64,000 bases of DNA, taken from positions 124,001-188,000 of the forward strand of contig NZ_FMCS01000002.1 in assembly GCF_900091435.1 (NCBI RefSeq), written 5' to 3'. The position numbers and the translations under genes were made by a program. The first letter of the stretch is position 1. The number at the start of each line of letters is the position of its first letter. Origin of the DNA: Micromonospora chaiyaphumensis (GTDB lineage: Bacteria > Actinomycetota > Actinomycetes > Mycobacteriales > Micromonosporaceae). Of the stretch, positions 28,629-36,636 are shown one piece after another. The notes under the pieces were generated by a model. That model worked only from the letters and a program-made list of their open reading frames with translations. It ran no database searches and had not been told where the DNA came from.

Positions 28629-28644
28629 AAAGGAGGTGGTCCAG
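28629..28644 (+). promoter_or_regulatory. Hyper-extended Shine-Dalgarno, 16-nt complement of the 16S rRNA 3' end
   Basis: AAAGGAGGTGGTCCAG can pair without interruption (one G-U wobble) with CTGGATCACCTCCTTT, the conserved 3' end of bacterial 16S rRNA. Normal sites pair over 4-7 nt. It sits before TTG 28647. Confidence 0.75.
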
Positions 28645-28646
28645 AC

Positions 28647-28685
28647 TTGTATAGCAATCGGACTCGTGAGGTGGCTGTCCGCTAG
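28647..28685 (+). CDS. 12-codon leader reading frame upstream of rnz
   Basis: TTG 28647 to TAG 28685 encodes MYSNRTREVAVR. It is too short for ordinary gene finders; the case for translation is the exceptional 16S-complementary site just upstream, with GGAGG 10 nt before the TTG. The last codons lie inside the 5' strand of helix P1 of the downstream RNA structure, so a ribosome here would prevent P1 from forming. That geometry suggests a leader-peptide control device, but the signal sensed is unknown. The alternative is that the frame is accidental and the complement to 16S has another role. Confidence 0.5.
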   Translation: MYSNRTREVAVR

Positions 28686-28850
28686 CCGCTGTCCTCGACA
28701 GTGAAACACCGTCCGCCGCGAGGCGGGCATCAGGCACCATCGTCGAGACCGTGTGGCAGCGGTGCGGCGAAACCACGACAGCCACCCGACCCCCGGGGTG
28801 CCGGCCCAGTCCAGCCGGCCCGCGCGCGAGCGCGGAAGCCCCGGGGGTCG
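28670..28850 (+). ncRNA. Structured leader RNA of rnz, unrecognised family
   Basis: Domain I (28670-28786) is closed by a perfect 10-bp helix P1: GGTGGCTGTC with GACAGCCACC (28777-28786). Inside are P2 CTGTC-CTC-GACAG (28689-28701), P3 of 7 bp with a GCGA tetraloop (28711-28728) and P4 GCACC/GGTGC (28734-28738 with 28761-28765). CTGTC occurs in both P1 and P2, so the strands can swap partners. Domain II (28787-28850) abuts it: a 12-bp helix CGACCCCCGGGG/CCCCGGGGGTCG enclosing two hairpins, GCCGGC pairs around 8 nt (28800-28819) and CGCGC-GCGA-GCGCG (28821-28834), a three-way junction. No T-run follows, and the rnz ribosome site starts 15 nt later. Helices were found by eye; no energy or covariation test was possible. 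Confidence 0.6.
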
Positions 28851-28877
28851 CTTCATGTCTGCGGCAGGAGGCCCCGC

Positions 28878-29807
28878 GTGTCCATGCGCGAGCTGGTGAT
28901 CCTCGGTACGGCCAGCCAGGCGCCCACCCGGCAGCGCAACCACAACGGCTACCTGCTGCGCTGGGACGACGAGGTGCTGCTCTTCGACCCCGGCGAGGGC
29001 AGCCAGCGGCAGATGCTGCACACCGGGATCTCCGCCACCGACCTGACCCGGATCTGCGTCACCCACTTCCACGGCGACCACTGCCTGGGCCTGCCCGGCA
29101 TGATCCAGCGGCTCTCCCTGGACCGGGTCCCGCACCCGGTGGCCGTGCACTTCCCCGCCGGGGGCGCCGAATACTTCGCCCGGCTGCACCACGCGTCGAG
29201 CTTCTACGAGGCCGCCGAGCTGGCGGTCGAGCCGATCGAGGCCGACGGGCAGCGGATCAGCCTGGGCATCGGCACGCTGGAGGCCCGCCGGCTGCGGCAC
29301 CCCGTCGAGACCTACGGCTACCGGCTCGTGGAGCCGGACGGCTGCCGCATGCTGCCGGAGAAGCTGTCGGCGTACGGCATCGCCGGCCCCGCGGTCGGCC
29401 AGCTCCTCCGCGACGGCCACCTGGACGTGGCCGGGCGCCGCGTCACCCGGGACGAGGTGAGCGTGACCCGGCCGGGGCAGCGGTTCGCCTTCGTCATGGA
29501 CACCGGGCTCTGCGACGGCGTGTGGGCCCTGGCCGAGCACGCCGACCTGCTGGTCATCGAGTCGACCTTCCTGGAGCCGGAGGCCGCCCTCGCCGCCGAG
29601 GTCGGCCACCTCACCGCCGGCCAGGCCGCGCGCGTGGCGGCCGAGTCGGGGGTACGCACGCTCGTGCTCACCCACTTCTCCCAGCGGTACGCGGACCCGC
29701 GCCGCTTCGCCGACGAGGCACGCGCGCACTTCACCGGGGAGCTGGTGATCGCCGAGGACCTGATGACCGTTCAGGTGCCGCCCCGGCGGGTAGCCTCGGC
29801 CGGGTGA
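28878..29807 (+). CDS. rnz: Ribonuclease Z
   Basis: tRNA 3'-end endonuclease of the metallo-beta-lactamase fold. 309 residues from GTG 28878, chosen because CAGGAG (28865-28870) is 7 nt upstream; the in-frame ATG two codons later would be 13 nt away. Zinc motif H63-x-H65-x-D67-H68 in [13 protein letters not shown], later DTGLCDG and the HFSQRY histidine. The exosite-like segment in the middle is typical of bacterial RNase Z. The long structured leader upstream is unusual. It overlaps the next gene by 4 bp (GTGA). Confidence 0.95.
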   Translation: MSMRELVILGTASQAPTRQRNHNGYLLRWDDEVLLFDPGEGSQRQMLHTGISATDLTRICVTHFHGDHCLGLPGMIQRLSLDRVPHPVAVHFPAGGAEYFARLHHASSFYEAAELAVEPIEADGQRISLGIGTLEARRLRHPVETYGYRLVEPDGCRMLPEKLSAYGIAGPAVGQLLRDGHLDVAGRRVTRDEVSVTRPGQRFAFVMDTGLCDGVWALAEHADLLVIESTFLEPEAALAAEVGHLTAGQAARVAAESGVRTLVLTHFSQRYADPRRFADEARAHFTGELVIAEDLMTVQVPPRRVASAG

Positions 29808-30313
29808 CGGTCTCCCTGCGCCCCGCCACCGGCGCCGACCTCATGGCCGTCGGCGCCCTGCACCAGCGGTCCCGGGTCGCGGCGTACGCGTCGTTCCTGC
29901 CGCCGGAGGCGCTGGCGGACCCGACCCCGGAGGCGATGGGCCGGTACTGGACCGAGCGGGTGACCTGGGAGGGCGCCGACCACCGGATGACCGTGGCCGA
30001 GCGCGACGGCCGGCTCGTCGGCTTCAGCTACCTGGGGCCGGACGACGAGGGCGACCCGGCCACCGGCCTGCTCAACGCCATCCACCTGGAGCCGGCCGAG
30101 CGCGGGCGGGGCACCGGGCGGGCGCTCATGGTGGACGCCCTCGACGCCATGCGGGCCCGCGGCTGGTCCCGGGCGGTGCTCTGGGTGCTCCGGGACAACG
30201 CGCCCGCCCGCCGCTTCTACGAGCGGGGCGGCTGGACCGCCACCGGCGGGCAGCGCGACGACGTCATCGGCACCGTCCTCGTCCCCCAGCTCCGCTACGC
30301 CCGTTCGCTCTGA
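29804..30313 (+). CDS. GNAT-family N-acetyltransferase
   Basis: 169 residues from GTG 29804, overlapping the rnz stop. GNAT fold: [10 protein letters not shown] at the N-terminus, then [16 protein letters not shown] (acetyl-CoA pyrophosphate loop) and [13 protein letters not shown]. Substrate unknown; a RimI- or small-molecule-type role are both possible. Coupled translation with rnz suggests co-expression but not a shared function. Confidence 0.9.
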   Translation: MTVSLRPATGADLMAVGALHQRSRVAAYASFLPPEALADPTPEAMGRYWTERVTWEGADHRMTVAERDGRLVGFSYLGPDDEGDPATGLLNAIHLEPAERGRGTGRALMVDALDAMRARGWSRAVLWVLRDNAPARRFYERGGWTATGGQRDDVIGTVLVPQLRYARSL

Positions 30314-30357
30314 GCGGATCGGGGCATGGGCGTCGATGCCGGCGCGTTGGCACCGGC

Positions 30358-31308
30358 ATGGACACCGAACACACCGAGCGGGCGGAGGACGCCGCGCTCG
30401 ACGCGTACTCCCGGGTGGTGACCGGCGTGGCCGCCCGGGTGCTGCCCAGCGTTGCCGCCCTGTCGGTGCGGACCCCGCGCGGCGCCGGCGCCGGCTCGGC
30501 CGTGGTGATCGGCCCGGACGGGCTGCTGCTGACGAGCGCCCACGTGGTGCAGGGCGCCCGGGACGGGTCGGCCGCCTTCGGTGACGGCACCGAGACCGGC
30601 TTCCGGGTGGTGGGCGCGGACCCGCTCTCCGACCTGGCCGTGCTCCGGGCGGAGCGGGTGACCGTGCCGCCGGTGGAGCTGGGCGACGCCGACCGGCTGC
30701 GGATCGGCCAGCTGGTCGTCGCCGTCGGCAACCCCATGGGGCTGGCCGGGTCGGTCACCGCCGGGGTGGTCTCCGGGCTGGGCCGGTCGCTGCCGGCCCG
30801 GGACGGGCGGGTCACCCGGCTCATCGAGGACGTCATCCAGACCGACGCGGCGCTCAACCCGGGCAACTCCGGCGGCGCGCTGGCCGACTCGGCCGGCCGC
30901 GTGGTCGGGGTCAACACGGCGGTCGCCGGCTACGGCCTCGGGCTGGCCGTGCCGGTGAACGCCACCACCCGCCAGATCATCGCCGACCTCACCGGCGACG
31001 GCCGGGTCCGCCGGGCCTGGCTGGGCGTGGCCGGGGTGCCGGTGCCGCTGCCGCCGGAGATCACCGCGCGGACCGGGCAGCGGCGCGGGCTGCGGGTGGT
31101 CGAGGTGGTGCCGGGCAGCCCGGCCGGGGTGGCCGGGCTCTACCTCGGCGACGTGATCGTGGCGGCGGGCGGCCGGCCCGTGCAGGACGGTCAGGGCCTG
31201 CAGCGGCTGATGCTCGGCCCGGCGATCGGCGCCCGCCTCCCGGTCACCGTGCTGCGTCGCGGCGCCTTCGTCGACGTCGTCGCCGTGCCCGCCGAGCTGG
31301 GCCGGTGA
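30358..31308 (+). CDS. Cytosolic HtrA-like serine protease with PDZ domain
   Basis: 316 residues. Trypsin-like S1C protease with triad His62 (TSAHVV), Asp92 (PLSDLAVL) and Ser171 (NPGNSGGAL), then one PDZ domain (about 225-310, LRVVEVVPGSPAGVAGLYLGD). Unlike most actinobacterial HtrA/PepD proteins it has no signal peptide, transmembrane anchor or long N-terminal extension, so it appears cytosolic. Weak ribosome site before ATG 30358. Followed at once by a perfect 18-bp palindrome terminator. Confidence 0.92.
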   Translation: MDTEHTERAEDAALDAYSRVVTGVAARVLPSVAALSVRTPRGAGAGSAVVIGPDGLLLTSAHVVQGARDGSAAFGDGTETGFRVVGADPLSDLAVLRAERVTVPPVELGDADRLRIGQLVVAVGNPMGLAGSVTAGVVSGLGRSLPARDGRVTRLIEDVIQTDAALNPGNSGGALADSAGRVVGVNTAVAGYGLGLAVPVNATTRQIIADLTGDGRVRRAWLGVAGVPVPLPPEITARTGQRRGLRVVEVVPGSPAGVAGLYLGDVIVAAGGRPVQDGQGLQRLMLGPAIGARLPVTVLRRGAFVDVVAVPAELGR

Positions 31309-31312
31309 CGCG

Positions 31313-31348
31313 ACGAGGGCCGCACCCCGCGCGGGGTGCGGCCCTCGT
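31313..31348. terminator. Perfect bidirectional terminator palindrome
   Basis: 36-bp perfect palindrome (18 bp each half, centre CCCCGCGCGGGG) between the ends of the convergent protease and cbs genes, 4 bp past the first and 9 bp from the second. Confidence 0.85.
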
Positions 31349-31357
31349 GTCGGTCCG

Positions 31358-32728
31358 TCAGCGCGCGCCGAGGTGGGCGAGCAGGTCCTGCCGCGTCAGC
31401 ACGCCCTTGGGCTTGCCGTCGACCAGCACCAGGGCGGCGTCGGCCTTCTCGAGCAGCGTGACCGCCTCGCTGACCGGCTGGCCGCCACCGATCATGGGCA
31501 GCGGGTCGGCCATGTGCCGCTCGATCGTGTCGTGCAGGTGGGCCTGGCCGGTGAAGAGCGCGTCGAGCAGGTCCTTCTCGGCGATCGAGCCGGCCACCTC
31601 GCCGGTCACCACGGGCGGCTCGGCCTTGAGCACCGGGAGCTGGGAGACGCCGTACTCCCGCATGTAGTCGATCGCGTCGCGGACCGTCTCGGTCGGGTGC
31701 ACGTGCACCAGCTCGGGCAGGCCGCCCGGCTTGCCGCCGAGCGCGTCGGCCACGGTCGGCTCGGCGCCCGAGTTGTCCAGGAAGCCGTACCGGGCCATCC
31801 ACTGGTCGTTGAAGATCTTGGACATGTAGCCCTTGCCGCTGTCCGGCAGGAGCACCACGATCACGTCATCCGGGTTGGCCTTGCGGGCCACCTCCAGGGC
31901 CGCGACCACGGCCATGCCGCAGGAGCCGCCGACCAGCAGGCCCTCCTCGCGGGCCAGCCGCCGGGTCATCTCGAAGGACTGCTTGTCCGAGACCTCGACG
32001 ATCTCGTCGGCCACGGTGCGGTCGTAGGTCTCCGGCCAGAAGTCCTCGCCGACGCCCTCGACCAGGTAGGGACGGCCGGTGCCGCCCGAGTAGACCGAGC
32101 CCTCCGGGTCCGCGCCGACCACCCGGACCCGCCCCTCGGACGCCTCCTTCAGGTAGCGGCCGATGCCGGAGATGGTGCCGCCGGTCCCGACGCCCGCCAC
32201 GAAGTGGGTGAGCTGCCCCTCGGTCTGCCGCCAGATCTCCGGGCCGGTGGTCTCGTAGTGCGAGCGCGGGTTGGCCGGGTTGCTGTACTGGTTGGGCTTC
32301 CAGGCGCCGGGGATCTCCCGGGCCAGCCGGTCCGAGACGTTGTAGTAGGAGCGCGGGTCCTCCGGCGCCACGGCGGTCGGGCAGACCACGACCTCGGCGC
32401 CGTACGCCCGCAGCACGTCCTGCTTGTCCTGGCTGACCTTGTCCGGGCAGACGAAGACGCACTTGTAGCCCTTGAGCTGGGCGACGAGGGCCAGCCCCAC
32501 GCCGGTGTTGCCGCTGGTCGGCTCGACGATCGTGCCGCCCGGCTGGAGCAGGCCGGCCTTCTCGGCGTCCTCGACCATCCGCAGCGCGATCCGGTCCTTC
32601 ACCGAACCGCCCGGGTTGACGTACTCCACCTTCGCCAGCACGGTCGCCTGGATGCCCTCGGTGACGTTGCGCAGGCGGACCAGCGGGGTGTTGCCGATCA
32701 GCTCGACCACGTTGTCGTAGTACTGCAC
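31358..32728 (-). CDS. cbs: Cystathionine beta-synthase
   Basis: Condenses serine or O-acetylserine with homocysteine to cystathionine, reverse transsulfuration. 456 residues: PLP domain to about 320 with NPGGSVKDR (PLP-lysine K44), TSGNTGVGLA and the GVGTGGTISG phosphate loop; then two CBS repeats (about 335-455, HPTETVRDAIDYMREYGVSQLPV and PLPMIGGGQPVSEAVTLLEKADAALVLV read in two stretches). GTG 32728 is chosen for the GAAGGG site 9 nt upstream and the normal N-terminus VQYYDNVVELIGNTP. No riboswitch recognised in the leader. Confidence 0.95.
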   Translation of the reverse strand: MQYYDNVVELIGNTPLVRLRNVTEGIQATVLAKVEYVNPGGSVKDRIALRMVEDAEKAGLLQPGGTIVEPTSGNTGVGLALVAQLKGYKCVFVCPDKVSQDKQDVLRAYGAEVVVCPTAVAPEDPRSYYNVSDRLAREIPGAWKPNQYSNPANPRSHYETTGPEIWRQTEGQLTHFVAGVGTGGTISGIGRYLKEASEGRVRVVGADPEGSVYSGGTGRPYLVEGVGEDFWPETYDRTVADEIVEVSDKQSFEMTRRLAREEGLLVGGSCGMAVVAALEVARKANPDDVIVVLLPDSGKGYMSKIFNDQWMARYGFLDNSGAEPTVADALGGKPGGLPELVHVHPTETVRDAIDYMREYGVSQLPVLKAEPPVVTGEVAGSIAEKDLLDALFTGQAHLHDTIERHMADPLPMIGGGQPVSEAVTLLEKADAALVLVDGKPKGVLTRQDLLAHLGAR

Positions 32729-32804
32729 CTCGTTGTGCCCTTCGTCGCGCCGCCGTCGTGGGGCGGCCGGTAAGTCGTCAGTTCGTCGCCCAGGGTACGT
32801 GCCG

Positions 32805-33161
32805 TCAGGGCACCACATGCCCCGGGATGACGGACCTGCGACGTGCCTCCCACTCCAGGAAGCGCTCGGTCTCGGCGAGCACGCTGCCGGCCAGCCAGGT
32901 GACCATCACCGCGTCGTCGGCCAGGCCGAAGATCGCCAGCGGGATCTCCGGCAGCAGGTCGATCGGCGAGACGATGTACGCCGTCGCGCCGGCCATGAGG
33001 GCCAGCCGCAGCCCGCCGTCGTACTCGCCCCGGGCGGTGGCCCGGATCATCCGGGGCAGCGCCGCCAGCCGGGCACCCAGCGACGGGCCACCCCGCGCCC
33101 CGGCCGCCAGCGCCCGGGCCAGCGCGGTGAAGGCCGCGCTCCGCTTCAACGTCTTCCCCAT
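32805..33161 (-). CDS. YkvA-family (DUF1232) small membrane protein
   Basis: 118 residues. Contains the DUF1232 signature YIVSPIDLLPEIPLAIFGLADDAVM (quoted in parts: YIVSPIDLLPE and GLADDAV), a short amphipathic or single-pass segment with conserved Pro-Ile-Asp. Function unknown; in some bacteria the domain is near membrane-stress genes. ATG start at 33161 with GAGGAG directly upstream. Same strand as cbs with 76 bp between. Confidence 0.9.
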   Translation of the reverse strand: MGKTLKRSAAFTALARALAAGARGGPSLGARLAALPRMIRATARGEYDGGLRLALMAGATAYIVSPIDLLPEIPLAIFGLADDAVMVTWLAGSVLAETERFLEWEARRRSVIPGHVVP

Positions 33162-33301
33162 CTCCTCGCCCCTCTCCGCTCGACCAGGGTGCGGTCCCGG
33201 CGCAAGCCCGGTCCTGCCCCTACCGGTACCCGGAACGGTCGCGTCCCAGCCATGACGATCACGGGAGAGCGGGTGTCGTGGTGGCGCGATAATGTCGGTA
33301 C

Positions 33302-34348
33302 ATGGGGGACGCTGGTTCCGTCGCGCCGGTCGGCTGGCAGCGCGCCCGGCGGATCGCCCGCCTGACGGCGATCGGCACGGGCGCCACGGTGGCGGCCACC
33401 GTCGCCACGGGCGGGGTGCTGCTGGGTCAGGCCCGCCAGGCCCGCCGGACCATCCCGATGGCCGAGGCGCCCCCGCCGCGCTGCGACGGCATCTACGGCG
33501 CGAAGCTGCCCGGCCCGCCGGTCACCATGGTGATCCTCGGCGACTCCTCGGCCGCCGGCTACGGCGTGCACCGCCGCCGGGAGACGCCGGGGGCGCTGCT
33601 GGCCACCGGGCTGTCCCGCCGGCTGCACCGGCCGGTCCGGCTGCACCGGTTCGCCGTGGTGGGCGCCCTGTCGGCCGGGCTGAAGCCGCAGGTCGAGTCG
33701 GCCCTGGAGGTCGAACCGGACATCGCGGTCGTCCTGGTCGGCGGCAACGACGTCACCAACCGCACCCCGCCCTCGGTGGCCGTGCGCTACCTGGTCGACG
33801 CGGTCCGCACGCTGCGGGCCGCCGGCTGCGAGGTGGTCGTGGGCACCTGCCCCGACCTGGGCGCGATCCGGCCGATCCAGCCGCCGCTGCGCTGGCTGGC
33901 CCGCCGCTGGAGCCGCCAGCTCGCCGCCGCCCAGACGATGGCCGTCGTCGAGGCGGGCGGCTGGACGGTCTCCCTCGGCGACCTGCTCGGCCCGCGGTTC
34001 GCCGCCGAGCCGACCCGGATGTTCGCCTGGGACCGGTTCCACCCGTCCGCCGAGGGGTACGCGGTGGCCGCGGCGGCGCTGCTGCCCACCGTGCTCTCCG
34101 CGCTGGGCGCCGGCCAGGAACGCCGCCCCGCGCTCGCGGGCGCGGAGGGCGTGCGGTCGCTCCCGGAGGCCGCCCAGGAGGCGGCCCGGCACGCGGGCAC
34201 CGAGGTCAGCGCCACCAGGGTCCGGGGCCGCGAGCGCGGGCCGGGTGGGCGCTGGGCGCAGCTCCGGCGGCGGGCGTTCTTCGGCGTCGGCGCGGTGCCG
34301 CAGCCCGGTGCCGCCGCCGACCCGGCCCAGGTGGAGGGGCTGGCATGA
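33302..34348 (+). CDS. SGNH/GDSL hydrolase, membrane-anchored (copy 1)
   Basis: 348 residues. One N-terminal membrane helix (about 20-43), then a GDSL-type esterase fold: block I ILGDSSAAGYG (nucleophilic Ser), block III GGNDVTN (oxyanion Asn), block V DRFHPSAEGY (Asp/His). After residue 270 there is a Gly/Arg/Ala-rich tail. It and the next gene share the VVVGTCPDLGA segment and overall order, so they are tandem paralogues. A GATAAT box (33288-33293) 8 nt before the ATG suggests a leaderless transcript. M. tuberculosis has a GDSL esterase next to a thiolase in this neighbourhood (Rv1075c as I recall). Substrate unknown. Confidence 0.9.
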   Translation: MGDAGSVAPVGWQRARRIARLTAIGTGATVAATVATGGVLLGQARQARRTIPMAEAPPPRCDGIYGAKLPGPPVTMVILGDSSAAGYGVHRRRETPGALLATGLSRRLHRPVRLHRFAVVGALSAGLKPQVESALEVEPDIAVVLVGGNDVTNRTPPSVAVRYLVDAVRTLRAAGCEVVVGTCPDLGAIRPIQPPLRWLARRWSRQLAAAQTMAVVEAGGWTVSLGDLLGPRFAAEPTRMFAWDRFHPSAEGYAVAAAALLPTVLSALGAGQERRPALAGAEGVRSLPEAAQEAARHAGTEVSATRVRGRERGPGGRWAQLRRRAFFGVGAVPQPGAAADPAQVEGLA

Positions 34349-34459
34349 GCGCGGTCGCGGGGGCATCATCAGCAGGCACAACGTGTGCCATGCTCATGTC
34401 GACGCCGTTCGCCACGAGCAGTCCGACCCACGGGTCGTGGGAGCTGGGGAGGTGTCGTC

Positions 34460-35260
34460 ATGACCGAGCGTAACGAGCTCGCGGTCCGGCTCGGTCGGGC
34501 CGCCGCGCTCTCGCTGCTCGCCGGCACGGTGGGCGGGGCGGTCGTCCTCGCCGGCCAGGCCATCGCCGCCCGCAGCCGGGAATACGCCCAGCCCGAGCTG
34601 GGCCTGGCGCTGCGCGCCACGGTCGGCCGGGCGGACGCCCCGCCGCTGCGGCTCGTGCTGCTCGGCGACTCGTCGGCGCTCGGCGTCGGCGTCGAACGCT
34701 TCGAGGAGACCATCGGCGGCCAGCTCGCCCAGCTCCTGGCCGAGGCGCCGACCGGCCGGCGCGTGCACCTGTCCAGCGTTGGGGTCTCCGGCTCCCGCTC
34801 CACCGACCTGGCCACCCAGGTGGCCCGGGCGCTGCTCGGCGAGCGGCCCGACGTGGCGGTGATCCTCATCGGGGCGAACGACGCCACCGGGCTGGCCCGC
34901 CCGGCCGACGCGGCGGCCTACCTCGGCTCCGCCGTGCGCCGGCTGCGCGAGGCGCACGTCGAGGTGGTCGTGGGCACCTGCCCCGACCTCGGCGCGGTCC
35001 GCGCCGTCGCGTCCCCGCTGCGGCAGGTGCTCGGCTGGGCGGGGCGGCGGGTGGCGCGCGCACAGACGACCGCCGTGCTCGACGCCGGGGGCAGCGTCGT
35101 CGACCTGGGCACCGAGACCGGCCCGGTGTTCCGGGCCGATGCCGGCACCCTCTGCCACGACGGCTTCCACCCGTCCGCCGACGGCTACCGGGTCTGGGCG
35201 CACGCCCTGCTCCCCGCGGTCGAGGCGGCCGCCGCGGTCGCCTACCGGCACCACCACTGA
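34460..35260 (+). CDS. SGNH/GDSL hydrolase, membrane-anchored (copy 2)
   Basis: 266 residues from ATG 34460, with GGGGAGG at 34446-34452. N-terminal membrane helix (about 14-35), block I LLGDSSALGVG, block III GANDATG, block V HDGFHPSADGY. Paralogue of the preceding gene but without its C-terminal tail. Likely a surface or periplasmic-side esterase of unknown substrate, probably for lipid or carbohydrate esters by family analogy. Ends 73 bp before the thiolase gene on the same strand. Confidence 0.92.
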   Translation: MTERNELAVRLGRAAALSLLAGTVGGAVVLAGQAIAARSREYAQPELGLALRATVGRADAPPLRLVLLGDSSALGVGVERFEETIGGQLAQLLAEAPTGRRVHLSSVGVSGSRSTDLATQVARALLGERPDVAVILIGANDATGLARPADAAAYLGSAVRRLREAHVEVVVGTCPDLGAVRAVASPLRQVLGWAGRRVARAQTTAVLDAGGSVVDLGTETGPVFRADAGTLCHDGFHPSADGYRVWAHALLPAVEAAAAVAYRHHH

Positions 35261-35333
35261 GCCCCGGCGGGGTGACATTTCCCGCCCGCCGCGCGGCTTC
35301 CGCCACAAGTTACCGGCGGGTTAACGTTGGTTC

Positions 35334-36596
35334 ATGCCGATTGAGTCGCCCCGCGACGCCGTCATCGTCGCCACCGCCCGGTCCCCCATCGGCCGCGCGT
35401 TCAAGGGTTCCCTGCGGGAGGTCCGCCCGGACGACCTCGCCGCCACGATCGTCCAGGCCGCCCTCGACAAGGTCCCGGCGCTCGATCCCACCACCATCGA
35501 CGACCTCTACCTGGGCTGCGGCCTGCCCGGCGGCGAGCAGGGCTTCAACATGGCCCGGGTGGTCGCCACCCTGCTGGGCCTGGACGGCCTGCCCGGTGCC
35601 ACGCTGACCCGCTACTGCGCCTCCTCGCTCCAGACCACGCGGATGGCGATGCACGCGATCCGGGCCGGCGAGGGCGACGTCTTCATCTCGGCCGGCGTGG
35701 AGACCGTCTCCCGGTACGCGCGGGGCAACTCGGACACCCTCCCGCCTGAGGCGCAGGCGCTGGTCGGCGGCGGCTGGGAGAACCCGCGCTTCGCCGAGGC
35801 GCGCGAGCGCTCGAAGGCCCGGGCCCAGGGCGGCGCCGAGGTGTGGACCGACCCGCGCGAGGCCGGCCAGCTCCCCGACATCTACCTGACCATGGGGCAG
35901 ACCGCGGAGAACCTCGCCCAGGTCTACGACGTGACCCGCGAGGACATGGACGCGTTCGGCGTGCGCAGCCAGAACCTGGCCGAGAAGGCGATCGCGGACG
36001 GCTTCTGGGCCCGCGAGATCACCCCGGTCACCACGCCGGACGGCACCGTGGTGAGCACCGACGACGGCCCGCGCCCGGGCGTGACCCTGGAGGCCGTGGC
36101 CGGTCTTAAGCCGGTCTTCCGCCCGGACGGCCGGATCACCGCCGGCAACTGCTGCCCGCTCAACGACGGCGCGGCCGCCGTGGTGATCATGAGCGCCGAG
36201 CGCGCCCGCGAACTCGGGCTCACCCCGCTCGCCCGGATCGTCTCCACCGGCGTCACCGCGCTCTCGCCGGAGATCATGGGCCTGGGCCCGGTCGAGGCGT
36301 CCAAGCAGGCGCTGAAGCGCGCCGGCATGACCATCGACGACGTCGACCTGGTCGAGATCAACGAGGCGTTCGCCGCCCAGGTGATCCCGTCGTACCGGCA
36401 GCTCGGCATCCCCGAGGAGAAGTTGAACGTGATGGGCGGCGCGATCGCCGTCGGCCACCCGTTCGGCATGACCGGCGCCCGGATCACCGGCACCCTGCTC
36501 AACGCGCTGGAGTGGCACGACCGGACCATCGGTCTGGAGACCATGTGCGTGGGCGGCGGCCAGGGCATGGCCATGGTGCTCGAACGCCTGAACTGA
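35334..36596 (+). CDS. fadA: Acetyl-CoA C-acetyltransferase (thiolase)
   Basis: 420 residues, thiolase superfamily. Active-site Cys in TRYCASSLQT, His in the NEAFAAQVIP block region and GHPFGMTGAR, and the second Cys in CVGGGQGMAM. The N-terminal VIVATARSPIGRAFKG is typical of degradative thiolases (FadA type). Used for beta-oxidation or acetoacetyl-CoA metabolism; direction is not readable. Position beside GDSL hydrolase and cbs resembles mycobacterial fadA3 (Rv1074c as I recall). Confidence 0.93.
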   Translation: MPIESPRDAVIVATARSPIGRAFKGSLREVRPDDLAATIVQAALDKVPALDPTTIDDLYLGCGLPGGEQGFNMARVVATLLGLDGLPGATLTRYCASSLQTTRMAMHAIRAGEGDVFISAGVETVSRYARGNSDTLPPEAQALVGGGWENPRFAEARERSKARAQGGAEVWTDPREAGQLPDIYLTMGQTAENLAQVYDVTREDMDAFGVRSQNLAEKAIADGFWAREITPVTTPDGTVVSTDDGPRPGVTLEAVAGLKPVFRPDGRITAGNCCPLNDGAAAVVIMSAERARELGLTPLARIVSTGVTALSPEIMGLGPVEASKQALKRAGMTIDDVDLVEINEAFAAQVIPSYRQLGIPEEKLNVMGGAIAVGHPFGMTGARITGTLLNALEWHDRTIGLETMCVGGGQGMAMVLERLN

Positions 36597-36636
36597 GGCC
36601 GATTCCCCGACACCGGGGCCGGGTACGGGAGGCGCC

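Noticed and set aside
28787..28850. Simple intrinsic terminator after the leader
   Set aside because: No T-run follows, the stem encloses two further hairpins, and the rnz ribosome site begins 15 nt on, so it looks like a folded domain, not a plain terminator.
32729..32804. SAM or other sulfur riboswitch before cbs
   Set aside because: The short leader has no aptamer-like helices; the other transsulfuration gene metB shows none either.
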